NCBI RefSeq assembly: GCF_000219585.1
Contig: NC_015731.1
Location: forward strand, 1,984,001-2,048,000
Direction of reading: 5' to 3'
DNA length: 64,000 nt
DNA from: Nitrosomonas sp. Is79A3
Lineage (GTDB): Bacteria; Pseudomonadota; Gammaproteobacteria; Burkholderiales; Nitrosomonadaceae
Under the pieces are notes generated by a model that was not told the origin of the DNA, did no database searches, and saw nothing but the letters and a program-made list of their open reading frames with translations. The translations under genes and the position numbers were made by a program. Below, piece by piece: positions 16,720 through 25,330 of this stretch. Position 1 is the first letter of the stretch, and the number at the start of each line of letters is the position of its first letter.

Positions 16720-17835
16720 ATGATAGAGAAACCGATAGCGTCAATTATCCATCACTTTTCAAGCATTGAAGACCCGAGAGTAGACAGGCAAAAGAAACAC
16801 CAGTTACAGGATATATTTTTTATCGCCTTATGCGCTGTTATCTGTGGGGCGGACAATTGGGTGGCTATTGAAGAATTTGGCAAAGCCAAGATAGACTGGT
16901 TCACTAAATTGCTTGGTTTGCAGCATGGGATACCCGCGCATGATACCTTTGGAGATGTTTTTGCAGCGATAGACAATGAACAGTTTGGCGAGTGTTTTTC
17001 CAACTGGGTGTCTGACTTAGCCAGTCTGACTGAAGGAGAAGTCATTGCAATTGATGGTAAATGCTTAAGGCGTAGCATTGATAAGGCTTCAAGAAAGGCA
17101 GCTATCCATATGGTCAGTGCATGGGCGCAGCACAATAGCCTGGTCTTGGGTCAGGTTAAAGTGGACAATAAATCCAATGAAATTACGGCCATTCCCAAGC
17201 TGTTATCGCGACTGAATATTGCAGGAAGTGTGATTACAGTTGATGCCATGGGTTGCCAGAAAAGAATTGCTCAGCAGATTATTCAACAAGGTGGCGATTA
17301 TGTCTTGAGCCTGAAGGGCAACCAGGGTAACTTACATGAAGATGTTGCCACGTATTTTACCTCGCAGTTATCGCCTGAAGCCGCCATGGTGACTGTTGAT
17401 GGGGATCATGGACGCATTGAAACACGTACTATCTGTGTGACAGATGAGATCGCATGGTTAAAAGAACGTCATGCTTGGGCAGGACTACAAAGTATCATTG
17501 CGGTTACAGCAACAAGAGAATCAGAAAATAGAATCACCGGGGAAACGCGTTATTTCATCAGTAGTCTGAGCGCCAATAATCCGGCTAAACTGGAACATGC
17601 TGTTCGCGCTCATTGGGCTATCGAGAACAATTTACATTGGGTGCTTGATATTGCTTTTGATGAAGATAGCAACCGGACACGCAAAGGCCATAGTGCAGCC
17701 AATCTTGCCACTATCAGACATATTGCTTTAAACCTGATAAATAAAGAAAAAATATCAAAAGTCGGTGTAAAAATAAAACGATTAAAGGCCGGTTGGAATA
17801 ATGATTATTTGCTCCGCATTATTGGAGTAATTTAA
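16720..17835 (+). CDS. ISAs1-family transposase
   Basis: Transposase of 371 residues, full length for the family. It begins with the typical HHFSSIEDPRVDRQKKHQLQDI segment, followed by ICGADNWVAIEEFG, IAIDGKCLRRS (first catalytic Asp), ITVDAMGCQKRIAQ (second Asp) and HWAIENNLHWVLDIAFDED (catalytic Glu). The ORF is intact; its TAA stop lies inside the 8-bp TAATTTAA duplicated by the IS1595 insertion, so the nested insertion did not alter the protein. The element may still be mobile if both ends are recognised across the enlarged length. Confidence 0.95.
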   Translation: MIEKPIASIIHHFSSIEDPRVDRQKKHQLQDIFFIALCAVICGADNWVAIEEFGKAKIDWFTKLLGLQHGIPAHDTFGDVFAAIDNEQFGECFSNWVSDLASLTEGEVIAIDGKCLRRSIDKASRKAAIHMVSAWAQHNSLVLGQVKVDNKSNEITAIPKLLSRLNIAGSVITVDAMGCQKRIAQQIIQQGGDYVLSLKGNQGNLHEDVATYFTSQLSPEAAMVTVDGDHGRIETRTICVTDEIAWLKERHAWAGLQSIIAVTATRESENRITGETRYFISSLSANNPAKLEHAVRAHWAIENNLHWVLDIAFDEDSNRTRKGHSAANLATIRHIALNLINKEKISKVGVKIKRLKAGWNNDYLLRIIGVI

Positions 17836-18885
17836 GGCTATGTAGTAATTAACTGTTGAAATTGTCTTGTTTTCCCAAGTGACATTAGGAAACAAAGGGT
17901 TGGTGTAACGTTCTGACCGAGACGGTCAATCATTCTATGCCACCCCAGATAACTTGCAAGATAGCGTGTTGCCACACCATGGAACTTCGCCATCCATTGT
18001 CTGAGTCGGCTGCCATAAGCATTAACATTCTGAATGTGGTAAACATCGTTGATAACTCGTTGACCTGCAGCAATGTTGACTGGACGATGAACAATTCTTG
18101 CATTCCTGGTGATCTGTCTGTAGGCGGGCATTCCATCTGTGCAGAGAATGACATCTTTGCTTAACAAAGGGATAAGCACTGTTCCGATTTGCTCTGCGCT
18201 TGTGTCATGCAGTATACGGTCATCAGTTTCACCATAACGATCGCGCACCACTAGCACAGGTATCTGTTCTTTTGATGTGCCGCGCTTGGCAGCTTTGCCG
18301 CCTCGTTTGCGTGCGGCTCTCGGTAAATGATGTTGTCCCTTAAAAGATTCCAGAAAATACATTTCGTCAGCTTCAACAATGCCATTCATTTTGGGAGATT
18401 GATGGAGTGCAGGCGTTCGCAAAAAACGGTGACGCCATTTAAAGCTCGTGTTCGTGGTTACTCCGCAGCTGACCGCTGCTTTACGTACACTTACCCTTGA
18501 ACCATCGCTTGCTCATAATCAAACCATTTGTCTTTGTGGCGTAATCGGGCCAATGCCGTGCCTGTCAGGGCATTAAATGTGTGATTGCAGTGGCGGCATC
18601 GGTAGCGTTGTAACTCACTGGCTTTACCCCACCGATACAGCTTTGTTTCCTGACAATAGGGACAAATTCGTTCTTCATTCTGCCCTTGCTCAATCAATTC
18701 TATGATCGTATCAGCACCGGCTTTTCTTTCTAATCTTTCTCGAAGCTTGTCTCGCTGACCGCGGCTCATCCTCTCAATCGATTTTATCCAATCTTTGAAT
18801 TCAGCTGCTTTCATGATGCATAACCCCTCTTTTACATTCCGATGCATATTTGACTAGCAATTCAACAATTAATTGCTACAGAGCC
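17836..18885 (-). mobile_element. IS1595-family insertion sequence nested in ISAs1
   Basis: Imperfect terminal repeats: GGCTATGTAGTAATTAACTG at the left end (17836) and, read inward from the right end, GGCTCTGTAGCAATTAATTG. A perfect 8-bp target duplication TAATTTAA flanks it at 17828-17835 and 18886-18893, the usual length for IS1595. The only gene is a transposase with a frameshift on the minus strand. Confidence 0.93.
17838..18814 (-). pseudogene. IS1595-family transposase with a single frameshift
   Basis: Two ORFs make up one transposase. The N-terminal part (18814 to 18491) has the zinc-ribbon CPYCQETKLYRWGK...RYRCRHCNHTFNALTGT and ends early after DYEQAMVQG. The remainder, in the next frame, continues VRKAAVSCGVTTNTSFKWRHRFL and then carries the ISXO2-type catalytic domain (VEADEMYFLESFKG, ILCTDGMPAYRQI, YHIQNVNAYGSRLRQWM). 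The frame changes by one base near 18490, most simply a lost base in the run after CAAGG. Its stop codon lies in the terminal repeat. Start at 18814 follows a GAGGGG site. Confidence 0.88.
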
Positions 18886-18907
18886 TAATTTAAGCCCGAT
18901 TGCCCTG

Positions 18908-19201
18908 GTAATTTGCCCAGTCATTCATAAGATGAATTCGTTTATCAAATAAATCTCCTCTGCGATAAGCGGCCTCGACCTTATTGGCAATTGTGTGGGC
19001 CGGTGCCATTCCACAGACTTCTTGCGGATAAGCAGTGGTTCCGCTCGCCCAGTCTCGGAAGGTTGATCTGAACCCATGTGCCGTCAAATCATTACGACCC
19101 ATACGCTTTAACGCTGCGGTTAAACTCATATCCGATAGTGGCTTATCTTGATTGACACCGGGGAACACATAATTGGATACATGGATCGCTTGGCACAACA
19201 A
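18908..19201 (-). pseudogene. C-terminal fragment of a tyrosine integrase (integrase 1)
   Basis: About 97 codons of a P4-type integrase catalytic domain: LTAHGFRSTFRDWAS (the HxxR box), APAHTIANKVEAAYRR (second His region and the nucleophilic Tyr) and FDKRIHLMNDWANY. The N-terminal three quarters, including the first catalytic Arg, are missing, and the sequence before 19201 shows no integrase in any frame, so a deletion is likely. The ISAs1 insertion split off the last 11 codons, which remain at 16604-16636. Confidence 0.8.
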
Positions 19202-19440
19202 AACGATTTTTGGCGGCCTAAAAAGTGATTGCTTATAATAATCAATTGGCTAAAAATGTGCCAAAACAAAAATATAGCAAAAATTGGCCGTATGATGTTA
19301 AAGATGGGTTATGGTAGCGCCCGCTCTCACTGTCGGGCGAGAATTGAGTCGGCATTGATTAAAAATTCCTACATAGCCCCTACATGACGCATATATCGAA
19401 ACATTAAAATCTTTTAAATAATTATAACCTATTGATTATA
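19202..19440. other. Non-coding junction between integrase remnants
   Basis: No coding frame or RNA gene is seen. It contains a short GC-rich hairpin near 19319-19342 (GCCCG / CGGGC). It probably represents leftover intergenic DNA at a deletion end. Confidence 0.4.
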
Positions 19441-19496
19441 TGGTGCTGTTGTGCAGAATCGAACTGCGGACCTACTGATTACGAATCACAGGTTCA
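19441..19496 (-). repeat. tRNA-Thr(CGU) 3' fragment, probable attachment site
   Basis: On the minus strand this reads as the 3' half of a tRNA: anticodon arm TGATTCGTAATCA with anticodon CGT, variable loop TAGGTC, T arm with GTTCGATTC, the acceptor strand CAACAGC and ACCA. No 5' half is present, so it is not a functional gene. It overlaps the 3' end of integrase 2, whose TGA stop is at 19486-19488. tRNA 3' ends are common attachment sites of islands carrying P4-type integrases. Confidence 0.7.
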
Positions 19497-20701
19497 GTGC
19501 ACGCCGCTTATTGTTTTCGAAGAACTCTTGGTCGAGCTTAAAATTGGAGCGGTTATCAATATAGTCTCCCCACTTCACCATTAGCTCACGTCGCTTTTCG
19601 AATAAATCACTTCTCCGGTAAGCAGCCTCGGTTTGATTCTGAACCGAGTGAGCTAGCGCAGCTTCACATACGTCCCGTGGAAAATTGGTTTTGTCACCAC
19701 ACCAATCACGAAATGAACTACGTAGGCCATGCACAGTAGCTTTGGGATAAGATACGATTTTTAGTGTTTTACTAACTGCTACATCACTGAGCTTTTGACC
19801 AAATACCATGCCATCATTCGCTGATTTATATTTTTCTAATTTGGTAAGTATTTCCAAGCACTCATCATTTAACGGTACACGATGCTCTCGACCCGATTTC
19901 ATTCGGTTGGGTGGTATTGTCCATGTCTTTGTGGTCATGTTAACCTCATCCCAAGTGATTCCGCGAGCTTCTGAACTTCTGCAAGCCGTCAGGGCTATCC
20001 ACCTAACGCAATATGCACTCATGCAGTCTTTAGCACGTAGCGCCTGCATAACATCTGGCAGCTGCATATACGGAATCGCATTGAAATGGACAACAGGGGA
20101 TACTTTCTTGGGTGCTGCAAATACGTGATCTAAACAACCTTTCCATCGAGCTGGGTTACTTTTATCAATATCCTCATGAAGAAAAGCGTAATCCAGCACA
20201 ACTTCTATTCGCTGTCTTACCCTTGAAGCAGTTTCCGTCTTACCTTTCCAAATCGGATTGAGTACAGCTTTGACATCATCCACGCCAATATCTGTTATGG
20301 ATTTATCGCCTATGAATGGAAATGCATATTGCTCGAGCGTGTTTTTCCATTGGCTTGCATGTTTACTATTTCGCCAGCCAGCCTTTTTATGCTCTATGCA
20401 TTCGAGAGCATAATCAGAAAAAGTCTTGCTAGGCTTTTCTATCCGTAATACTTCTTTTGGGGATTGTCCTCGTGCGATTGCACGCCGCATGTTACTGGCT
20501 ATCTCTCGGGCCTCAGCAAGCGTTCTATCATTTGTTGAGCCTAATCCAAGCTCAATTGCCCGGCCATTCTGCTTATATCGAAATCCAGCTACGAGAGCCA
20601 GAATCTCTTACCCGTAAAAGTAGATTATCGCCGTCTGAGTGTGTGCCAGGTGGGAATGAATTGATTTGTACAGCTTTTAGCTTTTTGACTTCTTTCGCCA
20701 T
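19486..20701 (-). pseudogene. P4-type tyrosine integrase with a frameshift (integrase 2)
   Basis: The N-terminal part starts at 20701 (MAKEVKKLKAVQI...LLLRVRDSGSRSWI) and runs into a stop near 20584. One base later the next frame continues RYKQNGRAIELGLGSTNDRTLAEAREIASN and then the complete remainder (334 codons) with core-binding and catalytic domains: ALTACRSSEARGITWDEV (first Arg), ATVHGLRSSFRDW (HxxR), AALAHSVQNQTEAAYRRSDLFEKR (His and nucleophilic Tyr). All catalytic residues survive, so only the frameshift breaks it. It lies 135 bp from the 3' end of tRNA-Ser and ends in a tRNA-Thr fragment. Confidence 0.85.
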
Positions 20702-20836
20702 CTCGTCTTACCATCCGTCTTACCAGAAAAGTTGGATGTTAGTATATTTCATGAGACAGCTTTGGACAAATTTTTAAGTGAATCTATTGATTTATTGACT
20801 TATTTATACTTCTTTGGATTTCTTTGGATGATTGAT

Positions 20837-20929
20837 TGGCGGAGAGAGAGGGATTCGAACCCTCGATAAGCTTTTTGTGCCTATACTCCCTTAGCAGGGG
20901 AGCGCCTTCGACCACTCGGCCATCTCTCC
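20837..20929 (-). tRNA. tRNA-Ser(GCU)
   Basis: On the minus strand GGAGAGA pairs with TCTCTCC in the acceptor stem, the D-arm reads GGCCGAGTGGTCGAAGGC, the anticodon arm CTCCCCTGCTAAGGGAG has anticodon GCT, a long variable arm follows as expected for serine, and the T arm is GAGGGTTCGAATCCCTC. The 3' CCA is encoded. The 3' end faces the integrase remnants. Confidence 0.96.
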
Positions 20930-20976
20930 GTTATTTATTTCGACAAGCTAATTCTCAATGAATATTATTATTTTCG

Positions 20977-22206
20977 TTAAAGTGCCTGTTCCAGATCAAA
21001 TGCTTTATGCAGCACTCTGACAGCGAGTTCCATATACTTTTCATCGACAACAACGGATACTTTTATTTCGGAAGTAGCAATCATCTGAATATTGATTCCT
21101 TCTTCTGCGAGCACACGGAACATTTTACTGGCTATACCAGCGTGAGAACGCATGCCAACCCCAACTACTGAGACTTTCGCAATTCTATCACCTCCCAGTA
21201 CATCGCGTGCGCCAATATGAGGCTGGATCTTTTCTTTCAAGATATTCATCGTATTTTTAAACTCATTGCGATGAACGGTAAATGAGAAATCTGTCAACCC
21301 ATCGTGGCCTACATTTTGGATAATCATATCCACATCAATATTAGCATCAGCCACAGGCCCGAGAATTTGGTAAGCAATACCAGGATGGTCGGGAACACCT
21401 AATACAGTAATTTTCGCTTCATCACGATTAAATGCGATTCCTGAAATGACCGCTTGTTCCATATTTTCATCTTCCTCAAAAGTAATCAGAGTACCTTGAC
21501 CTGCATCCTCAAAACTGGATAAAACTCTCAACTTTACTTTATATTTTCCTGCAAATTCGACAGATCTTAATTGTAAAACTTTGGAGCCAAGACTTGCCAT
21601 TTCAAGCATTTCTTCAAAGGTTATTGTATTCAGTCTTCTTGCCTCAGCAACTACGCGAGGATCTGTCGTATAGATCCCATCCACATCCGTATAAATCTGG
21701 CATTCATCGGCTTTTAAGGCAGCTGCCAGAGCTACTCCGGTAGTATCTGATCCGCCTCGACCCAGTGTGGTGATGCTGCCTTTCTCATCAATTCCTTGAA
21801 ATCCGGCGACTACAACCACATAGCCGGCTTCTAGGTCGCTTCGAATTTTTGCTTCATCAATACTTAATATCCGGGCTTTGGTATGTGTGCTATCGGTCAG
21901 TATTCGTACTTGCGGACCGGTATAGCTTTTAGCTTTGACGTTAAGTTCCATCAATGCCATAGCTAATAGTGCTATGGATACTTGCTCACCGGTGGAAATC
22001 ATCACATCCAATTCACGGGGATCAGGATTTTCCTGTACTTCGTGCGCAAGAGCAATGAGGCGGTTCGTTTCACCACTCATTGCAGAAACAACAACTACAA
22101 TTTGGTGTCCTTGCGAATGGAATTTTGCTACTCTGCGCGCAACATTCTTTATCCGCTCAGTGCTTCCAACCGATGTGCCGCCATATTTTTGAACGTAAAA
22201 TGCCAC
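20977..22206 (-). CDS. lysC: Aspartate kinase
   Basis: Phosphorylates L-aspartate in the first step of lysine, threonine and methionine synthesis. Protein of 409 residues with the kinase start VQKYGGTSVGSTERIKNVA, the FQGIDEKGSITTLGRGGSDTTGVALAAAL substrate region, YTDVDGIYTTDPR, and two C-terminal ACT domains (VLGVPDHPGIAYQI and VVGVGMRSHAGIASKMF) that usually give feedback control by lysine or threonine. Length and domain order match the single beta-type aspartokinase of betaproteobacteria. It is the first gene past tRNA-Ser and a MITE-like repeat lies 68 bp upstream of its start. Confidence 0.96.
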   Translation of the reverse strand: MAFYVQKYGGTSVGSTERIKNVARRVAKFHSQGHQIVVVVSAMSGETNRLIALAHEVQENPDPRELDVMISTGEQVSIALLAMALMELNVKAKSYTGPQVRILTDSTHTKARILSIDEAKIRSDLEAGYVVVVAGFQGIDEKGSITTLGRGGSDTTGVALAAALKADECQIYTDVDGIYTTDPRVVAEARRLNTITFEEMLEMASLGSKVLQLRSVEFAGKYKVKLRVLSSFEDAGQGTLITFEEDENMEQAVISGIAFNRDEAKITVLGVPDHPGIAYQILGPVADANIDVDMIIQNVGHDGLTDFSFTVHRNEFKNTMNILKEKIQPHIGARDVLGGDRIAKVSVVGVGMRSHAGIASKMFRVLAEEGINIQMIATSEIKVSVVVDEKYMELAVRVLHKAFDLEQAL

Positions 22207-22273
22207 AGATTAAAACCCGCTAAATTTTAGTATGGAAAAATTTTTCAATTTTACATGCTTCCCTCAAAGAAAA

Positions 22274-22420
22274 CTAGCAGGCCGTTGAAAAACGTTTTCG
22301 AGGCAGCCGATGCAAGGCAAAAACAGGCGAAAAAGCGCAGTTTATGCTTAATAAATGAGTATTTTGAGCCTGTTTTTAACACCGCAGCGGCAACGTAGAT
22401 AGTTTTCAACGGCTTGCTAG
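22274..22420. repeat. MITE-like repeat 1, CTAG-bounded
   Basis: A 147-bp element with 18-bp terminal inverted repeats differing at one position (CTAGCAGGCCGTTGAAAA and CTAGCAAGCCGTTGAAAA). A second internal pair, AAAAACAGGC/GCCTGTTTTT, extends the fold. No protein of its own is convincing. CTAG at both ends may be a 4-bp target duplication, as made by some IS5-group transposases. Confidence 0.75.
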
Positions 22421-22606
22421 ACAAAATTCTTGTCAATTTCGAAAAGATTCAATAAATAGAAAAATCTCTACAGGGGAATTTTTCTGCTCGTTCTTTAGGT
22501 TTCAAGAATCTGGATAAAGAAAAATTTTGTGAAGATACGAATAGTTTAGGATATTAATAAATTGCTGTCTTTCTGATATTTTTCACTAATTTCGGGAACC
22601 TTCCTC

Positions 22607-23392
22607 TCATTCCAGGCAATCAGTATTCTTTTTCAGACTGCGGCGTGCATAATACGCAAAACCTACGGTGTTTCGCTGCCCGCGAAGAATCCAATCGTGA
22701 GCTTCCCGGCCTAATTTAGGATCAATCGGCTGAATCTTGCCCGCCGCAGCGGCCAGTAAATGCATGCGGGCCGCCCTTTCGAATGCAATGGATAAAATAC
22801 AGGCTTCTTCAATGTTCGAAGCGGCAACCAGCAAGCCATGATGCGCTAACAACAAGGCGCGCTTGCTGCCAATGGCTTTGGAAATCATCTCGCCCTCTTC
22901 GTTTCCTACCGGTATACCCGGCCACTTAGGCAAGAAAGCTACGTCGTCATATAATACGCAGTTATCCATGTGCGATATTTCCAGCGGCACCTCCAACATA
23001 CTAAGGGCGGCGGTATGCACGGCGTGCGTATGAATAATGCATTGCACATCAGGTCTGGCGCGATACAGCCATGAATGAAAACGATTGGCCGGATTTGCCA
23101 TGCCATCGCCTTGCAGAACTTCCAGATCTTCATTAACGAGCAAAAGATTACTCGCGCAAATTTCGTCAAAACCCATGCCCAGCCGTTGGGTTAAATATGT
23201 TCCCGGTTTCTCGCCTCGCGCCGTGATTTGTCCTGCCAATCCCGAATCATGCCCATTTTCAAACAAAATACGGCAGGTCAGTGCCAATTTTTGCGCCTGC
23301 GTGTAATTTGTCCCTTGGAGATGCGTATCCATCTGAACCAAGGATTGCTTGATCAACTGTTCTTTATCTAGATTAAAAGTCTTATTGCTCAT
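22607..23392 (-). CDS. Class II aldolase/adducin family protein
   Basis: Protein of 261 residues with the class II aldolase fold: GLAGQITARGEKPGTYLTQRLGMGFDEI near the N terminus, then a zinc-site pattern IIHTHAVHTAALS (His-x-His) and a third histidine in LLLAHHGLLVAASNIEEAC. Family members are fuculose/ribulose-phosphate aldolases or epimerases, but many stand-alone copies like this one have no known substrate. It is separated from the downstream S4-domain gene in the opposite map order by 60 bp; no pathway partner is obvious. Confidence 0.85.
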   Translation of the reverse strand: MSNKTFNLDKEQLIKQSLVQMDTHLQGTNYTQAQKLALTCRILFENGHDSGLAGQITARGEKPGTYLTQRLGMGFDEICASNLLLVNEDLEVLQGDGMANPANRFHSWLYRARPDVQCIIHTHAVHTAALSMLEVPLEISHMDNCVLYDDVAFLPKWPGIPVGNEEGEMISKAIGSKRALLLAHHGLLVAASNIEEACILSIAFERAARMHLLAAAAGKIQPIDPKLGREAHDWILRGQRNTVGFAYYARRSLKKNTDCLE

Positions 23393-23452
23393 ATTAGCTC
23401 ACTTGTTTTGTTCTTATTAATCAGAATGAAGGCGGCGTTATTTCTCGTAAAT

Positions 23453-23857
23453 TCAAGAATCTTCCTGAATGGAAATGAACCGTTCAATTTCACGCCTATC
23501 GCGCTTGGTTGGACGGCTTTTAGTAAAAAATGGCTGCGGTTGCGCTTTTAATCTGGCTGCCAGCAATTCCCGTTGTTTCCGGCTTTCTTCGGTTTCTTTG
23601 TAGAGTTGCTGTGCTTGCGTTGCGGAGCCTCGTTTATTAGATAATTCCAATATTTCAATATTATATTGATAATTATTAATTCGAATTGTCAACATATCCC
23701 CTACTGCAACTATTTTGGCAGGCTTTACGCGGTGGCCGGTTACAGTAATCCGCCCACGCTCAATTGCTTCGGCTGCCAATGAGCGTGTTTTAAAGAAGCG
23801 TGCTGCAAACAGCCACTTATCAATGCGATGTTTCTCTATTTTTTCAGATTGTTGCAC
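23453..23857 (-). CDS. hslR: S4-domain RNA-binding heat-shock protein, Hsp15-like
   Basis: Protein of 134 residues. The S4 domain is N-terminal: RIDKWLFAARFFKTRSLAAEAIERGRITVTGHRVKPAKIV. The C-terminal tail is basic (RLKAQPQPFFTKSRPTKRDRREIERF), as in Hsp15, which binds stalled 50S subunits carrying nascent tRNA-peptide. The gene lies 7 bp downstream of the hydrolase-OsmC fusion gene on the same strand, so the two are likely one transcript. Confidence 0.88.
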   Translation of the reverse strand: MQQSEKIEKHRIDKWLFAARFFKTRSLAAEAIERGRITVTGHRVKPAKIVAVGDMLTIRINNYQYNIEILELSNKRGSATQAQQLYKETEESRKQRELLAARLKAQPQPFFTKSRPTKRDRREIERFISIQEDS

Positions 23858-23864
23858 TGTAAAA

Positions 23865-25097
23865 TTAATCTATTAGATTAGTATTAATTTGAATCTTATT
23901 TTGTAAAGTCTTATGAACCGGGCATTGATTGGCGATTTCCAGTAACCGGGCGCGCTGTGCTTTATCCAGATTACCTGTCAATTGAATGCGCCGGGTAATT
24001 ACGTCAATGAGTTGCGATTGCTTTTCACACCCGGCGCAATCTTCCGCATGAATCCGGTTGTGATGCAATGCAACTTGGATATTCCGTAAATCAATTTGTT
24101 TATGATTTGCATACATGCGTAATGTCATCGAAGTACAACTGCCCAGTGCCGCAAGTAATAACTCATAAGGGTTTAGTCCAAGATCGGCGCCACCGAGTGC
24201 AATCGGTTCGTCACTGATGATGCGATGATGCTGCGTCAGAATCTCTCGCGTAAATTTTTTATCGCATTCTCGCACAATCACGCTGCCCTGCTCGACTGAC
24301 GGCTTTTCCGCTTTTTCTTCTTTATCAGAAATCTGATCCGTTTTCAGATAGCGGCTCGCCCACGCAGATAAAACCTCTGCCACATATCGTGAATCCTCAG
24401 GATTGGATAGTAGATGATCTGCGTGGTCAAGCGACACAAAGCTCTTGGGATGTTTGGCTGCGGAATATATCCGTGCCGCCTCGTCGATAGAAACCACGGC
24501 ATCTACAGGCGAATGAAATATCAGCAGAGCCTTTTTCAACGCTTGAACATGTGCAACAGAATTATATTTCTCTAAATCATCAATAAATTGACGCTTTATA
24601 TTAAACCTTCTTCCACCCAATTCAACTTGTACGGATTGTTTATCCTGCAATTCACGGTATGAATCTGCAAATAAATGTTTAATATGCGCCGCCGTTGCCG
24701 GTGCGCCAATAGTAACTACTGCTTGCACTGCTGGCAGATCTTGAGCTACCGCCAGTACGGCAGAGCCACCCAGACTATGTCCGATTAAAAGAGATGGCGC
24801 AGCATATTGCTGCGCAAGATAATTAGCTGCGGCTAATAAATCCTGTAAATTGGACGAGAAGTTGGTATTTGAGAAATCACCTTTACTATTCCCCAGCCCG
24901 GTAAAATCAAACCGCAATACTGCGATTCCCTGATCTGCAAGGGAAAGTGCGATTCGTGCAGCAGCCGGATTATCTTTGGAGCAGGTAAAACAATGGGCAA
25001 ATAGCGCGTAGGATTTAATAGTCTTGGATGGCATTTCCAGCAAACCCGATAAAGATTCGCCTTGTAGATTCTTAAATACCGCTTCAATTCTTGGCAT
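23865..25097 (-). CDS. Alpha/beta hydrolase-OsmC fusion protein
   Basis: Protein of 410 residues. Residues 1-255 form an alpha/beta hydrolase with nucleophile Ser108 in GHSLGGS and a late HADHLLSNPEDS histidine. Residues 275-405 form an OsmC-type domain with the conserved cysteines GSCTSMTLRMYANHKQ and CAGCEKQSQLIDVI. OsmC domains reduce organic hydroperoxides through such a cysteine pair; the role of the hydrolase partner is unknown. The fusion is widespread in proteobacteria. It is followed 7 bp later by hslR. Confidence 0.9.
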   Translation of the reverse strand: MPRIEAVFKNLQGESLSGLLEMPSKTIKSYALFAHCFTCSKDNPAAARIALSLADQGIAVLRFDFTGLGNSKGDFSNTNFSSNLQDLLAAANYLAQQYAAPSLLIGHSLGGSAVLAVAQDLPAVQAVVTIGAPATAAHIKHLFADSYRELQDKQSVQVELGGRRFNIKRQFIDDLEKYNSVAHVQALKKALLIFHSPVDAVVSIDEAARIYSAAKHPKSFVSLDHADHLLSNPEDSRYVAEVLSAWASRYLKTDQISDKEEKAEKPSVEQGSVIVRECDKKFTREILTQHHRIISDEPIALGGADLGLNPYELLLAALGSCTSMTLRMYANHKQIDLRNIQVALHHNRIHAEDCAGCEKQSQLIDVITRRIQLTGNLDKAQRARLLEIANQCPVHKTLQNKIQINTNLID

Positions 25098-25330
25098 GGA
25101 TTATTTACCTATTAGCAACAGATCATTCAAAACTTTTTAAACCAGAATGCTGTAGGCAAATAGTACCAAAATTAGATTAAGCTCATCTCTAAAAATCCAA
25201 ATTCCGTCACAACACTTTGTTACTCTAAAAAATGTTTACTTACATATCAGATATATGCTGCGAGAAAATGATTAATATCAGGTTAGTCAGTTTTTTGAAG
25301 CATCCGGATCAGGAAATACGATTCCAATAG

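Larger units (their letters stand above)
16647..18907 (+). mobile_element. ISAs1-family insertion sequence carrying a nested IS1595-family element
   Basis: Terminal inverted repeats CAGGGCAATCGGGCT (16647-16661) and AGCCCGATTGCCCTG (18893-18907) are perfect over 15 bp. The flanks carry an exact 10-bp target duplication, GTAATTTGCC, at 16637-16646 and 18908-18917. The element encodes one transposase (16720-17835). A second element of the IS1595 family has inserted just before the right end (17836-18885). The ISAs1 copy itself landed in the 3' end of a tyrosine integrase gene. Confidence 0.93.

Noticed and set aside
19441..19496. Complete tRNA-Thr gene
   Set aside because: Only the anticodon-to-CCA half is present; no D arm or 5' acceptor strand precedes it, so it is an attachment-site remnant.
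20457..20777. Plus-strand ORF over the integrase 2 start
   Set aside because: It is the antisense of the integrase coding sequence, and the minus-strand frames match a known family.
22251..22436. 61-codon ORF inside MITE-like repeat 1
   Set aside because: It merely translates a folded repeat and has no ribosome site or protein-like features.
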